Shown here one piece after another: positions 49,888-57,720 of a DNA stretch of 64,000 nucleotides. The stretch is from NCBI GenBank assembly GCA_033856025.1, contig JAWVFQ010000030.1, positions 4,638-68,637 of the forward strand, written 5' to 3'. The translations under genes and the position numbers were made by a program. The notes below the pieces were generated by a model, which saw nothing but the letters and a program-made list of their open reading frames with translations, searched no databases and was not told the DNA's origin. How positions within the stretch are numbered: the stretch's first letter is position 1; every line of letters begins with the position of its first letter. Source of the DNA: AC-38 sp033856025 (GTDB taxonomy: Bacteria; Actinomycetota; Thermoleophilia; Solirubrobacterales; Solirubrobacteraceae).

Positions 49888-51326
49888 CAGAGCTGCATGG
49901 CCTTCGGCACGAGGAACTCCTCCAGCGCGTAGCGGCCCAGCTCGCGGCCGTGGCCGGACTGCTTGAGCCCGCCGAAGGGCGCCAGCGGGTTGAACGTGGC
50001 GCCGTTGATCTCCACCTGGCCGGTCCGGATGCGCCGGGCCACGCGCTGCGCGCGCTCGGGGTCGCCCGACCACACGCCGCCGGCCAGCCCGTACTCGGTG
50101 TCGTTGGCGATGCGCACGGCGTCGTCCTCGTCGTCGTAGGGCATGATCGCCAGCACGGGGCCGAAGATCTCCTCCTGGGCGATGGTCATCTCGGGCTTGA
50201 CGTCGGAGAAGACGGTGGGCCGCACGAAGTAGCCCTGGTCCAGGCCCTCGGGCGGCTCCTCGCCGCCGGTGACCAGCCGCGCGCCCTCCGCCTCGCCCTG
50301 GCGGATGTAGCCGCGCACGCGCTCGCGCTGGGTGTCGGAGACCAGCGGCCCCAGCCGCGTGCCCTCGGCGAACGGGTCGCCGGGCGTGAACTGCTCGGCC
50401 ACGGCGGCGGCGATCCGCTCGGCCTCCTCCAGGCGCTCGCGCGGGACGAGCATGCGCGTGAGCGCGCTGCACGTCTGCCCGGAGTTCAGGAAGCACTTCG
50501 AGACGCCGTCGGCCACGGCGGCCTCCAGATCGGCGTCCTCGAGGATGACGTTGGGCGACTTGCCGCCCAGCTCCAGCGCCACCGGCTTGACCCGGGCGCT
50601 GGCCAGCTCGCTGACGCGCCGGCCCGCGCGCGTGGACCCCGTGAACGAGACCATGTCCACGCCCTCGTGGGAGACGATCGCCTCGCCGACCACGGGCCCG
50701 GTGCCCGTGACCAGGTTGAAGATGCCGGCGGGCGCGCCGACGGCCTCGAAGATCTCGGCCAGCACGAACGCGTTGAGCGGCACGACCTCCGACGGCTTGA
50801 GCACCACCGTGCATCCGGCCGCCAGGGCCGGCGCGACCTTGGCGCAGATCTGGTGCAGCGGGTAGTTCCACGGCGTGATCGCGCCGACCACGCCGGCCGG
50901 CTCGCGCACGACCAGGGAGTTGCCGATCCGCTCCTCCCAGGTCACCTGCTCCATGAGCGCGGGCATGGAGGAGAACGTCATCGTCGGCAGGCCGGCCTGA
51001 ATGGCCTTGGACAGCGGGAGCGGCATGCCGAGCTCCTGAGCCACCAGCCCCGCGATCTCGTCCGAACGGGCGGCCAGCGCGGCGGCGATGCCCTCCAGCA
51101 GCGCGGCGCGCTGCTCGCGCGGCGTCTGGGACCAGGTCTCGAAGGCCTCGCGCGCGGCGGCCACAGCGCGGTCCACGTCCCGCGGCGTCCCGGCCGGGAT
51201 GCGGCCCATGACCTCCTCGGTCGTGGAGTTGACGACGTCGATCGTGTCGTCGCCCTCGGGGTCGACCCACTCGCCTCCGACGAAGAGCTTGTCGCGGACG
51301 ATCAGTGTCTGCTCGGTGGTGGCCAT
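49887..51326 (-). CDS. NAD(P)-dependent aldehyde dehydrogenase
   Basis: A 479-residue aldehyde dehydrogenase. The nucleotide region has PWNYPLHQI, the catalytic Glu is in LELGGKSPNVI and the catalytic Cys in NSGQTCSALT near residue 285. The C-terminal FGGLKQSGHGRELG block is standard. It oxidises aldehydes to acids and probably takes the product of the adjacent GMC alcohol oxidoreductase. It begins 12 bp after that gene. Confidence 0.95.
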   Translation of the reverse strand: MATTEQTLIVRDKLFVGGEWVDPEGDDTIDVVNSTTEEVMGRIPAGTPRDVDRAVAAAREAFETWSQTPREQRAALLEGIAAALAARSDEIAGLVAQELGMPLPLSKAIQAGLPTMTFSSMPALMEQVTWEERIGNSLVVREPAGVVGAITPWNYPLHQICAKVAPALAAGCTVVLKPSEVVPLNAFVLAEIFEAVGAPAGIFNLVTGTGPVVGEAIVSHEGVDMVSFTGSTRAGRRVSELASARVKPVALELGGKSPNVILEDADLEAAVADGVSKCFLNSGQTCSALTRMLVPRERLEEAERIAAAVAEQFTPGDPFAEGTRLGPLVSDTQRERVRGYIRQGEAEGARLVTGGEEPPEGLDQGYFVRPTVFSDVKPEMTIAQEEIFGPVLAIMPYDDEDDAVRIANDTEYGLAGGVWSGDPERAQRVARRIRTGQVEINGATFNPLAPFGGLKQSGHGRELGRYALEEFLVPKAMQL

Positions 51327-51338
51327 GTGCTCTGTCTC

Positions 51339-53336
51339 CTAGGTGGTGGCGGGCTCGGCGGCGGGCTTGGCAGGCTTCGCCCCGGACGCCGCGGCGATCG
51401 CCTCGGCCGTGCGGTGGGCGAGCGCCATGATCGAGATCATCGGGTTGGTCCCCGAGGCGGACGGGAACGCGCTGGCGTCCCCCACCCACACCCCGGGCGT
51501 GTCGTGCAGCTGTCCGTGCGGATCGGCCACGCTGGTCGCCGGATCGGCGCCCATGCGGGCGGTGCCCATCTGGTGCGCCGCGAACAGGCGATGGCCCCCG
51601 AAGCGCAGCGGGATGCGCTGGAGGCGCGCGATGAACGCGTCGAGGTCGTCGCCGCGGCGCCAGCGCGGCAGGCCGGCGGCCATGCCCACGATCTCGCGCG
51701 CGCCGGCCGCCTCGTGCAGCCGGACCTGCGCGTCCAGCGCGCGGTGCATGTTGCGCACGTCGAGCTCGTCGGTCAGCGAGTACCAGGGCACCGACTCGCC
51801 GTTGGCGTCGATGTCCACCCGGCCGCCGCCGCGGTCGCGCAGCAGGCCGATGAACGTGACGCCGTAGGGCACCTGCTCCATCAGCGTCTTGTGCGCGCGG
51901 GCGCCGCCGAAGGGCAGCGCCGAGCCGATCAGGCCGGGCGCGTACTGGGCGCTCTCCACGAGGAAGCCGTGGCCGTCCTCCACTTTGTCGAACTCGTCCA
52001 CCAGCCCGGCCTGCGGGGCGCCCCACCAGGCGCGCTGGTCCTCGGGGTAGACGCCGTAGGTCGCGGTGCACGGATGCAGGTGCAGGTTCTGGCCGACGGC
52101 CGGGCCGCCGATCGCGCTGCGCAGCAGCAGGGCGGGGGTCTCCAGCGTCCCGGCGGCGGCCACGACCTGGGGCGCGCGCACGGTGACGCGCGCGGTGCGA
52201 CCGGTCTCGGGATCGGCGTAGGTGGCCTGCACGCCGGCGGCGCGCCCGCCCTCCACGAGGATGCGCTCGGCCCGCGTTCGGGCCAGGATGCGCGCGCCGC
52301 GGTTCGCCGCGTCGACCAGGTACGTCTTGGCGGTGGACTGCTTGGCCCCCGACTGGTCGCCGAAGCCCATGTAGGCGGCGGACTCCGGGTCGTACGTCTC
52401 GGGGTCGGTGTTGCGGGTGATCGTGGAGAACGACCAGTCCAGCGCCTGCGCGCCCTCCTTCATCCGCTGGTGGGGGCCGTTGAGGTCCGAGCAGTCGCCG
52501 GTCACCGACAGCCTCCCCCACACGGCGTCGAGGTGGCGCTCGAAGTCCGGCCCGCCGACGTCCTCCAGGCCTTCGTTGGCCCAGTCCTCGCGCACCCACG
52601 GCTTCGTGCGCAGGCAGTTGGTCCAGTTGACGACCGTGCCGCCGCCCAGCGTGGCGCCGGCGTAGAGCGTGACGTTGAGGTCGGCGGTGGGCTGGGGCCC
52701 GCCGCGCCAGTACATCTTCTGGTAGGCGTCGAGCTCGAGCTGGGTGAAGTCGGACTCGTTGTAGTAGCCGCCGGCCTCCAGCACGACGACGCTCGCACCC
52801 GCGGCGCTCAGCTCGCCCGCGATCACGCCGCCCCCGGCGCCGGAGCCGACGATGCACACGTCAGCCTCCAGCTCCAGCTCGTCGCCCTCGGGGACGAGCG
52901 GCTCGATCGGCTTGGCGACGGAGGGCGGGGGCGTCGTGGGCCCGGGGTAGCCGAAGGCGCGCCAGTTGGGGTTCTGTCCCGTCTGCGGGTCGATCGGCGC
53001 GCCGTAGGCCAGGAAGAGGGTGAGCGAGATCAGGGCGCCCACCCCCGCCGCGGCCTCGGGGCCGAGCAGCGAGACGTTGGTCAGCAGCTGCTCGCGCGAG
53101 TCCTGCGTGGCCCTCATGAAGCCCTGGGCGGCGAGACCGTCGAGCAGCTGCATGAGGCCCGCCAGCTGGTCGGGCGGCAGCTGGGACAGGGCATCCTCCG
53201 CCATGGCGGGCACGCCGATGTCGCCGGCCGTGCGCGCCCACAGGCCGTGCGGGTCGGGCGCGTGCTCGATGGACGGCACCACGGTGTCGCATACCGCCGC
53301 CAGGATCGCCCGTCGTGTGTCGTCGAACTCGCTCAT
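51339..53336 (-). CDS. GMC-family oxidoreductase (long-chain alcohol oxidase type)
   Basis: A 665-residue FAD-dependent alcohol oxidoreductase. An N-terminal helical domain of about 150 residues resembles the gluconate 2-dehydrogenase subunit 3-like region of long-chain alcohol oxidases. The FAD motif GSGAGGGVIAGEL is near residue 164, followed by GATLGGGTVVNWTN. The C-terminal HQMGTARMGADP and ASGTNPMISIMALAHRTAE blocks provide the catalytic His/Asn pair. It converts an alcohol to an aldehyde for the following dehydrogenase. Its ATG overlaps a stop codon of the ancestral MBL reading frame (see repeat entries). Confidence 0.9.
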   Translation of the reverse strand: MSEFDDTRRAILAAVCDTVVPSIEHAPDPHGLWARTAGDIGVPAMAEDALSQLPPDQLAGLMQLLDGLAAQGFMRATQDSREQLLTNVSLLGPEAAAGVGALISLTLFLAYGAPIDPQTGQNPNWRAFGYPGPTTPPPSVAKPIEPLVPEGDELELEADVCIVGSGAGGGVIAGELSAAGASVVVLEAGGYYNESDFTQLELDAYQKMYWRGGPQPTADLNVTLYAGATLGGGTVVNWTNCLRTKPWVREDWANEGLEDVGGPDFERHLDAVWGRLSVTGDCSDLNGPHQRMKEGAQALDWSFSTITRNTDPETYDPESAAYMGFGDQSGAKQSTAKTYLVDAANRGARILARTRAERILVEGGRAAGVQATYADPETGRTARVTVRAPQVVAAAGTLETPALLLRSAIGGPAVGQNLHLHPCTATYGVYPEDQRAWWGAPQAGLVDEFDKVEDGHGFLVESAQYAPGLIGSALPFGGARAHKTLMEQVPYGVTFIGLLRDRGGGRVDIDANGESVPWYSLTDELDVRNMHRALDAQVRLHEAAGAREIVGMAAGLPRWRRGDDLDAFIARLQRIPLRFGGHRLFAAHQMGTARMGADPATSVADPHGQLHDTPGVWVGDASAFPSASGTNPMISIMALAHRTAEAIAAASGAKPAKPAAEPATT

Positions 53337-53366
53337 CGAACTCCTCGGTCGCTGGCGGCAGTCTCT

Positions 53367-53394
53367 CGCATGCGCCAGTACCGATCCAGGCCCA
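53367..53394. repeat. 28-bp direct repeat, copy A (MBL 3'-end relic)
   Basis: Identical over 28 bp to 54125-54152. On the minus strand it encodes LDRYWRMR, as in the MBL protein end, and the frame continues as ETAASDRGVR to a TGA at 53333-53335 that overlaps the GMC ATG. This looks like the old 3' end of the MBL gene. Confidence 0.8.
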
Positions 53395-53400
53395 CCCGTC

Positions 53401-53814
53401 TCATCCGCCGGGGGCCATCGTGCGCAGACCGGCCAGACGGGCGGCCGCGCTCTGGCGTTCGTCGTAGCTCACGAAGGCGTCGAGCGGCCCCGCACCGGCC
53501 GCGGCGGCGACGTGGATGGCGTCCAGCGCGCGCAGCGCCGGCTCGGCCAGCGCGCCCGCGGCGACGAGCAGTGCGCGGTCGACCGGGACGAGGGCGAGCG
53601 CGTCGAACACCTCTCCGGCCCGCTCGACCAGGGCGCCGGGCGCCAGCCGCGGGTCGTTCGCCGCCGCACGCCGGACCGCCCGCGGGACCTCGGCCAGGAC
53701 GAGCTCGCAGGAGACGAGGTCCGCGTCCCCCAGGAACGCGGTCAGCGACGCGGTCTCCGGCTCGGAGCGCACGAGCTTCACGAGCGCCGACGAATCGACG
53801 TAGAACAGCGCCAC
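53401..53814 (-). CDS. vapC: VapC-type PIN-domain ribonuclease toxin
   Basis: A 137-residue PIN-domain RNase. The acidic residues expected to bind Mg are visible: Asp in FYVDSSALVK, Glu in ELVLAEV, Asp in LRALDAIH and Asp in VSYDERQ. GTG start. The antitoxin gene ends 1 bp before it on the same strand. It sits between 28-bp direct repeats. The toxin likely cleaves RNA when the antitoxin is lost. Confidence 0.9.
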   Translation of the reverse strand: MALFYVDSSALVKLVRSEPETASLTAFLGDADLVSCELVLAEVPRAVRRAAANDPRLAPGALVERAGEVFDALALVPVDRALLVAAGALAEPALRALDAIHVAAAAGAGPLDAFVSYDERQSAAARLAGLRTMAPGG

Positions 53815-53815
53815 G

Positions 53816-54088
53816 TCAGCGGTCGCCGCGGACCTCGTCGAGCGCGCGGCTCAGCGAACGGGGGTCGCCGTCGAGCTCGAGCGGCTCCGGCAGCGTCCGC
53901 CGGACCGGAGGCGAGACCCGGCCGCCGGCGATCAGGCGGTCCAGCGCTTCGCCGCCGGCGGGCGGCGGCCCCAGCTCGGCGACCGGCCGGTTGCGATCGG
54001 TCACCACGAGGCGCTCTCCCCGCTCCACCCGGCGCAGGTAGCGGCTCAGGTTCTGCCGCAGCTCCCCGATGCCGACCGCGTTCTTCAT
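53816..54088 (-). CDS. Phd/YefM-family antitoxin
   Basis: A 90-residue antitoxin. The Phd/YefM fold is shown by VGIGELRQNLSRYLRRVERGERLVVTDRNRPVAEL. The C-terminal half, rich in charged residues (PEPLELDGDPRSLSRALDEVRGDR), would wrap around the PIN toxin. The ATG at 54088 is used; a GTG two codons upstream is possible. It lies 1 bp upstream of vapC and inside the repeat-bounded cassette. Confidence 0.88.
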   Translation of the reverse strand: MKNAVGIGELRQNLSRYLRRVERGERLVVTDRNRPVAELGPPPAGGEALDRLIAGGRVSPPVRRTLPEPLELDGDPRSLSRALDEVRGDR

Positions 54089-54114
54089 GTACACGAAGGT
54101 AGCAGTTCGGGACT

Positions 54115-54945
54115 TCACGCATCCCGCATGCGCCAGTACCGATCCAGGCCCAGGTACTGGAGCGCGGGCGGGCAGGCCTGGAGGAAGGCGTCGGACTCGG
54201 GGTCCGCCTGCATCTCGGCGCGGGTGCGGGCCTCGAACTCGTCGGCGTCGAGCTCGCGGGCCAGCGTGCCCCAGTGCGTGAGGGCGTCGCGCATCGCGGC
54301 CAGGTGCTCGAAGGGGCGCTCGACGCCCCCGAAGTGCGTCAGGCCGAGCGACTCGGGGCGCCAGGCGGCGATCCTCGACAGCGACTCGTTCCAGGCCTCG
54401 AGGTCGATGTCCGGCGGGGGGGTCGGCGGGACGATCGCGCCGCCGGGGACGATCTGCACCCCGGCCATGTCGCCGACCAGCGCGAGGCCGCTCGGCTCGT
54501 GCAGGTAGCAGACGTGGTGCGAGGCGTGGCCGGGCGTGTACTCCACCTGGAAGCCCTCCACCGCCTCGCCGCCGGACAGCGCGCGGACGTTGCGCTCGGG
54601 GACCGGCACGACCTCGCCCCACAGGCGCGCCATGTCCTCGCCGTACAGTCGCCCGGCGCTGTCGAGCAGGCGCGACGGGTCGACGAGGTGGGGCGCGCCG
54701 CGCTCGTGGACGTAGACCGGGAGGTCGGGCCAGCGGCGCACCATCGCGCCGGTCGCGCCGGCGTGGTCGAGGTGGATGTGGGTGAGCAGCAGCGCCCGCG
54801 GCGCCTCGCCGCCGAGCTCCTCCAGCAGGTGGTCCAGCGAGGACTCCGGCCCGGGATCGATCAGCACGTCGCCCACCTGCCAGCAGCAGATCACGCGCTC
54901 GCGGCCCAGATGGCGGACGTCGATGGGTCGGGCCGGTGGCATCAC
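54115..54945 (-). CDS. metallo-beta-lactamase fold hydrolase
   Basis: A 276-residue MBL-fold enzyme with the HIHLDHAG metal motif near residue 57, the later YTPGHASHH block and VGDMAG. Glyoxalase II-like thioester or lactone hydrolysis is possible. It starts the operon with the GMC oxidoreductase and aldehyde dehydrogenase. Its last residues (RYWRMRDA) come from a 28-bp repeat; the older end survives as the other copy 758 bp away. GTG (54945) and ATG (54942) starts adjoin; a TAGGAG site lies upstream. Confidence 0.88.
   Translation of the reverse strand: MMPPARPIDVRHLGRERVICCWQVGDVLIDPGPESSLDHLLEELGGEAPRALLLTHIHLDHAGATGAMVRRWPDLPVYVHERGAPHLVDPSRLLDSAGRLYGEDMARLWGEVVPVPERNVRALSGGEAVEGFQVEYTPGHASHHVCYLHEPSGLALVGDMAGVQIVPGGAIVPPTPPPDIDLEAWNESLSRIAAWRPESLGLTHFGGVERPFEHLAAMRDALTHWGTLARELDADEFEARTRAEMQADPESDAFLQACPPALQYLGLDRYWRMRDA
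54125..54152. repeat. 28-bp direct repeat, copy B (present MBL 3' end)
   Basis: Perfect copy of 53367-53394 within the last codons of the MBL gene. Together the copies bracket about 730 bp holding only vapC and its antitoxin. Confidence 0.8.
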
Positions 54946-54955
54946 CCGGAACTCC

Positions 54956-54961
54956 TACCAT
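54956..54961 (+). promoter_or_regulatory. -10-like box TACCAT
   Basis: TACCAT lies 8 nt before the GTG at 54970 of the membrane-protein gene, in the divergent gap from the MBL operon. Confidence 0.4.
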
Positions 54962-54969
54962 GGCGCGCC

Positions 54970-55719
54970 GTGGACCTCGGCCTCCAGCTACCCACCCACT
55001 TCCTGGGCCAGGACGGGCAGCGGGCCGGGTTCCTGCTCCTCGCGGGCTTCCTGACGTCGTGGCTGTTCATCCGCACGAGCGCGCGGATGATCCGCGCCCA
55101 GGTGTCCTGGTGGCCCGGGAACGTGGAGACCAAGGGCGGCCTGCACATCCACCACCTGGTGTGGGGGATCCTCCTGCTGCTGGTCACCGGGTTCCTCGGC
55201 TTCGCGCTCCAGCCGCCGAGCCCGTGGATGGAGGTCCTGGCCGCGCTGTTCGGCGTGGGGATGGGGCTCACGCTCGACGAGTTCGCCCTGTGGCTGCACC
55301 TCCAGGACGTCTACTGGAGCGACGAGGGCCGCTCGTCGGTCGACGCCGTGGTCGTGGCGCTCGTGCTGGGCGGCCTGGTGGTGGCGGGCGCCGCGCCCTG
55401 GGAGGTCGACGACGCCGGCGGGTCGGTCGCGGCGATCGCCGGCGCCGTGGCGATCGCGCTCTTCTACTGCACGCTGGCGATCCTCAAGGGCAAGCGCTGG
55501 CTGGGCCTGTTCGGCCTCTTCGTCCCCTTCATCGCCCTGGTCGGGGCGATCCGCCTGGCCCAGCCCCACTCGCCCTGGGCGCGGCGGTTCTACCCGCCGG
55601 GATCGCGCAAGCTGGAGCGCTCGCAGGCCCGCTGGCGCCGGGTGGAGTCCCGCCGCCACCGGGCGCTCAACGCGGTGGCCGGCGCGCCATCCAAGCCGGA
55701 TCCTCAGGGCCCCCAATAG
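54970..55719 (+). CDS. conserved-looking multi-pass membrane protein
   Basis: A 249-residue protein with about six hydrophobic segments. GGLHIHHLVWGILLLL near residue 62 carries a HIHH cluster that could bind metal, and LTLDEFALWLHLQDVYW follows with acidic and His residues in or near a membrane segment. The last 50 residues are basic and cytoplasmic (RKLERSQARWRRVESRRHR). No name is assigned. It ends 12 bp before the mutase gene. Confidence 0.75.
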   Translation: MDLGLQLPTHFLGQDGQRAGFLLLAGFLTSWLFIRTSARMIRAQVSWWPGNVETKGGLHIHHLVWGILLLLVTGFLGFALQPPSPWMEVLAALFGVGMGLTLDEFALWLHLQDVYWSDEGRSSVDAVVVALVLGGLVVAGAAPWEVDDAGGSVAAIAGAVAIALFYCTLAILKGKRWLGLFGLFVPFIALVGAIRLAQPHSPWARRFYPPGSRKLERSQARWRRVESRRHRALNAVAGAPSKPDPQGPQ

Positions 55720-55722
55720 AAT
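55717..55722 (+). promoter_or_regulatory. -10-like box TAGAAT for the mutase
   Basis: TAGAAT includes the stop codon of the preceding gene and lies 9 nt before the ATG at 55732, giving a possible leaderless promoter for the mutase-MeaB pair. Confidence 0.45.
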
Positions 55723-55731
55723 CCGGGGGCG

Positions 55732-57720
55732 ATGAGCGAGCATCGCCTCACCGAGCCGGACCGCCCGTGGATGATGCGCACGTACGCCGGGCACTCCTCG
55801 GCGAAGGCGTCGAACGAGCTCTACCGGCGCAACCTGGCCAAGGGCCAGACCGGCCTGTCCGTCGCCTTCGACCTGCCCACGCAGACGGGCTACGACGCCG
55901 ACCACGAGCTGGCGCGCGGCGAGGTGGGGAAGGTCGGCGTGGCCATCGCACACAAGGGCGACATGCACGCGCTCCTGGACGGCATCCCGCTGGACGAGAT
56001 GAACACGTCCATGACGATCAACGCCACGGCGGCCTGGCTGCTGGCGCTCTACGTCGCCACGGCGCAGGACAACGGCGTGGACGAGGCCAAGCTCTCCGGC
56101 ACCACCCAGAACGACATCCTCAAGGAGTACCTCTCCCGCGGCACCTACGCCTTCCCGCCCGGCCCGTCGATGCGGCTGATCGCCGACATCGTCGCCTACA
56201 CGGTCGAGCACGTCCCGCGCTGGAACCCCATCAACGTCTGCTCCTACCACCTCCAGGAGGCGGGCGCGACTCCGGTGCAGGAGATCGCCTTCTCCATGGC
56301 CAACGCCATCGCGGTCCTGGACGCGGTCCGCGAGCGCGTCGACGAGGCGCTCATGCCGCAGGTCTTCGGTCGCATCTCGTTCTTCGTCAACGCCGGCGTG
56401 CGCTTCGTGGAGGAGCACGCGAAGCTGCGGGCGATGTCCCTGCTGTGGGACGAGCTGGGGCGCGAGCGCTACGGCGTGGAGGACCCCAAGCTGCGGCGCT
56501 TCCGCTACGGCGTGCAGGTCAACTCGCTGGGGTTGACCGAGGCGCAACCGGAGAACAACGTCCAGCGCATCGTGCTGGAGGCGCTGGCCGTGACGCTGGG
56601 GCGCTCGGCCCGGGCGCGGGCCATCCAGCTTCCGGCCTGGAACGAGGCGCTGGGCCTGCCGCGCCCCTGGGACCAGCAGTGGTCGCTGCGCATCCAGCAG
56701 GTCCTGGCCTTCGAGACCGACCTGCTCGAGTACCCCGACGTGTTCGAGGGCTCCAAGGTGATGGAGGGGCTGGTCGAGGAGCTCGTCTCCGGCGCGCGGA
56801 CCGAGATGGAGCGGGTGGCCGAGCGAGGCGGCGCCGTGGAGGCCGTGGGCTACATGAAGTCCGAGCTGGTGACGTCGCACCGCGAGCGCGTTCGCCGCAT
56901 CGAGGCCGGCGAGCAGGTCGTGGTGGGGATCAACCGCTTCGCCGAGACCGAGGAGTCGCCGCTGACCGCCGACGCCGAGGGCGGGATCCTCGTCGTCGAC
57001 CCGGAGGTGGAAGCCCAGCAGATCGCGGCGCTGGAGGAGTGGCGCGCGTCGCGGGACTCCGCCGCCGTCGAGACGGCCCTGGACGAGCTGCGCCGGGTAG
57101 CGGCGGACGACTCGCAGAACATCATGCCCGCCTCGATCGCCGCCGCCCACGCGGGCGCCACCACGGGCGAGTGGGCCCAGGCGCTGCGCGACTCCTTCGG
57201 CGACTACCGCGCGCCCACCGGCGTCGGCGACGCGGTGGCCGGGGGCGCCAGCGCGGAGCTGGAGTCGCTGCGCGTGGAGGTCGACCGCGTGTCCGACGCC
57301 CTGGGCCGGCGGCTGAAGGTCCTCGTCGGCAAGCCGGGGCTGGACGGGCACTCCAACGGCGCCGAGCAGATCGCCGTGCGCGCGCGCGACGCCGGGATGG
57401 AGGTCGTCTACGAGGGGATCCGCCTCACCCCGTCGCAGATCGCCAAGTCGGCGTCGGACGAGGGAGTCCACGTGATCGGGCTGTCCATTTTGAGTGGCTC
57501 GCACCGCGAGCTGATCCCGTCCGTGATCGAGGCCCTGCGCGACGCCGGCGTGGACGCGCCCGTCGTCGTCGGCGGGATCATCCCCGAGGCCGACGCCGCC
57601 GCGTTGCGCGAGGCCGGCGTGGCCGCCGTCTACACCCCCAAGGACTTCGACCTCAACCGCATCATGCGCGACATCGTCACGCTCGTGGCCGAGCACCACG
57701 GCCTCGCCGCGGCCGCGTGA
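55732..57720 (+). CDS. meaA: ethylmalonyl-CoA mutase (MeaA-type B12 mutase)
   Basis: A 662-residue coenzyme-B12-dependent acyl-CoA mutase. The barrel domain has the MeaA-type FDLPTQTGYDADH instead of the methylmalonyl-CoA mutase DLATHRGYDSD pattern, plus RPWDQQWSLRIQQVLAFE. The C-terminal B12 domain has the DGHSNG motif near residue 543. It converts ethylmalonyl-CoA to methylsuccinyl-CoA in the ethylmalonyl-CoA pathway, matching ccr at 39.1 kb. Subunit and chaperone MeaB is encoded next, overlapping by GTGA. Confidence 0.88.
   Translation: MSEHRLTEPDRPWMMRTYAGHSSAKASNELYRRNLAKGQTGLSVAFDLPTQTGYDADHELARGEVGKVGVAIAHKGDMHALLDGIPLDEMNTSMTINATAAWLLALYVATAQDNGVDEAKLSGTTQNDILKEYLSRGTYAFPPGPSMRLIADIVAYTVEHVPRWNPINVCSYHLQEAGATPVQEIAFSMANAIAVLDAVRERVDEALMPQVFGRISFFVNAGVRFVEEHAKLRAMSLLWDELGRERYGVEDPKLRRFRYGVQVNSLGLTEAQPENNVQRIVLEALAVTLGRSARARAIQLPAWNEALGLPRPWDQQWSLRIQQVLAFETDLLEYPDVFEGSKVMEGLVEELVSGARTEMERVAERGGAVEAVGYMKSELVTSHRERVRRIEAGEQVVVGINRFAETEESPLTADAEGGILVVDPEVEAQQIAALEEWRASRDSAAVETALDELRRVAADDSQNIMPASIAAAHAGATTGEWAQALRDSFGDYRAPTGVGDAVAGGASAELESLRVEVDRVSDALGRRLKVLVGKPGLDGHSNGAEQIAVRARDAGMEVVYEGIRLTPSQIAKSASDEGVHVIGLSILSGSHRELIPSVIEALRDAGVDAPVVVGGIIPEADAAALREAGVAAVYTPKDFDLNRIMRDIVTLVAEHHGLAAAA

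Noticed and set aside
53401..54088. A larger mobile element carrying the toxin-antitoxin genes
   Set aside because: Only the two genes fit between the 28-bp repeats; there is no integrase, transposase or inverted repeat at the ends.
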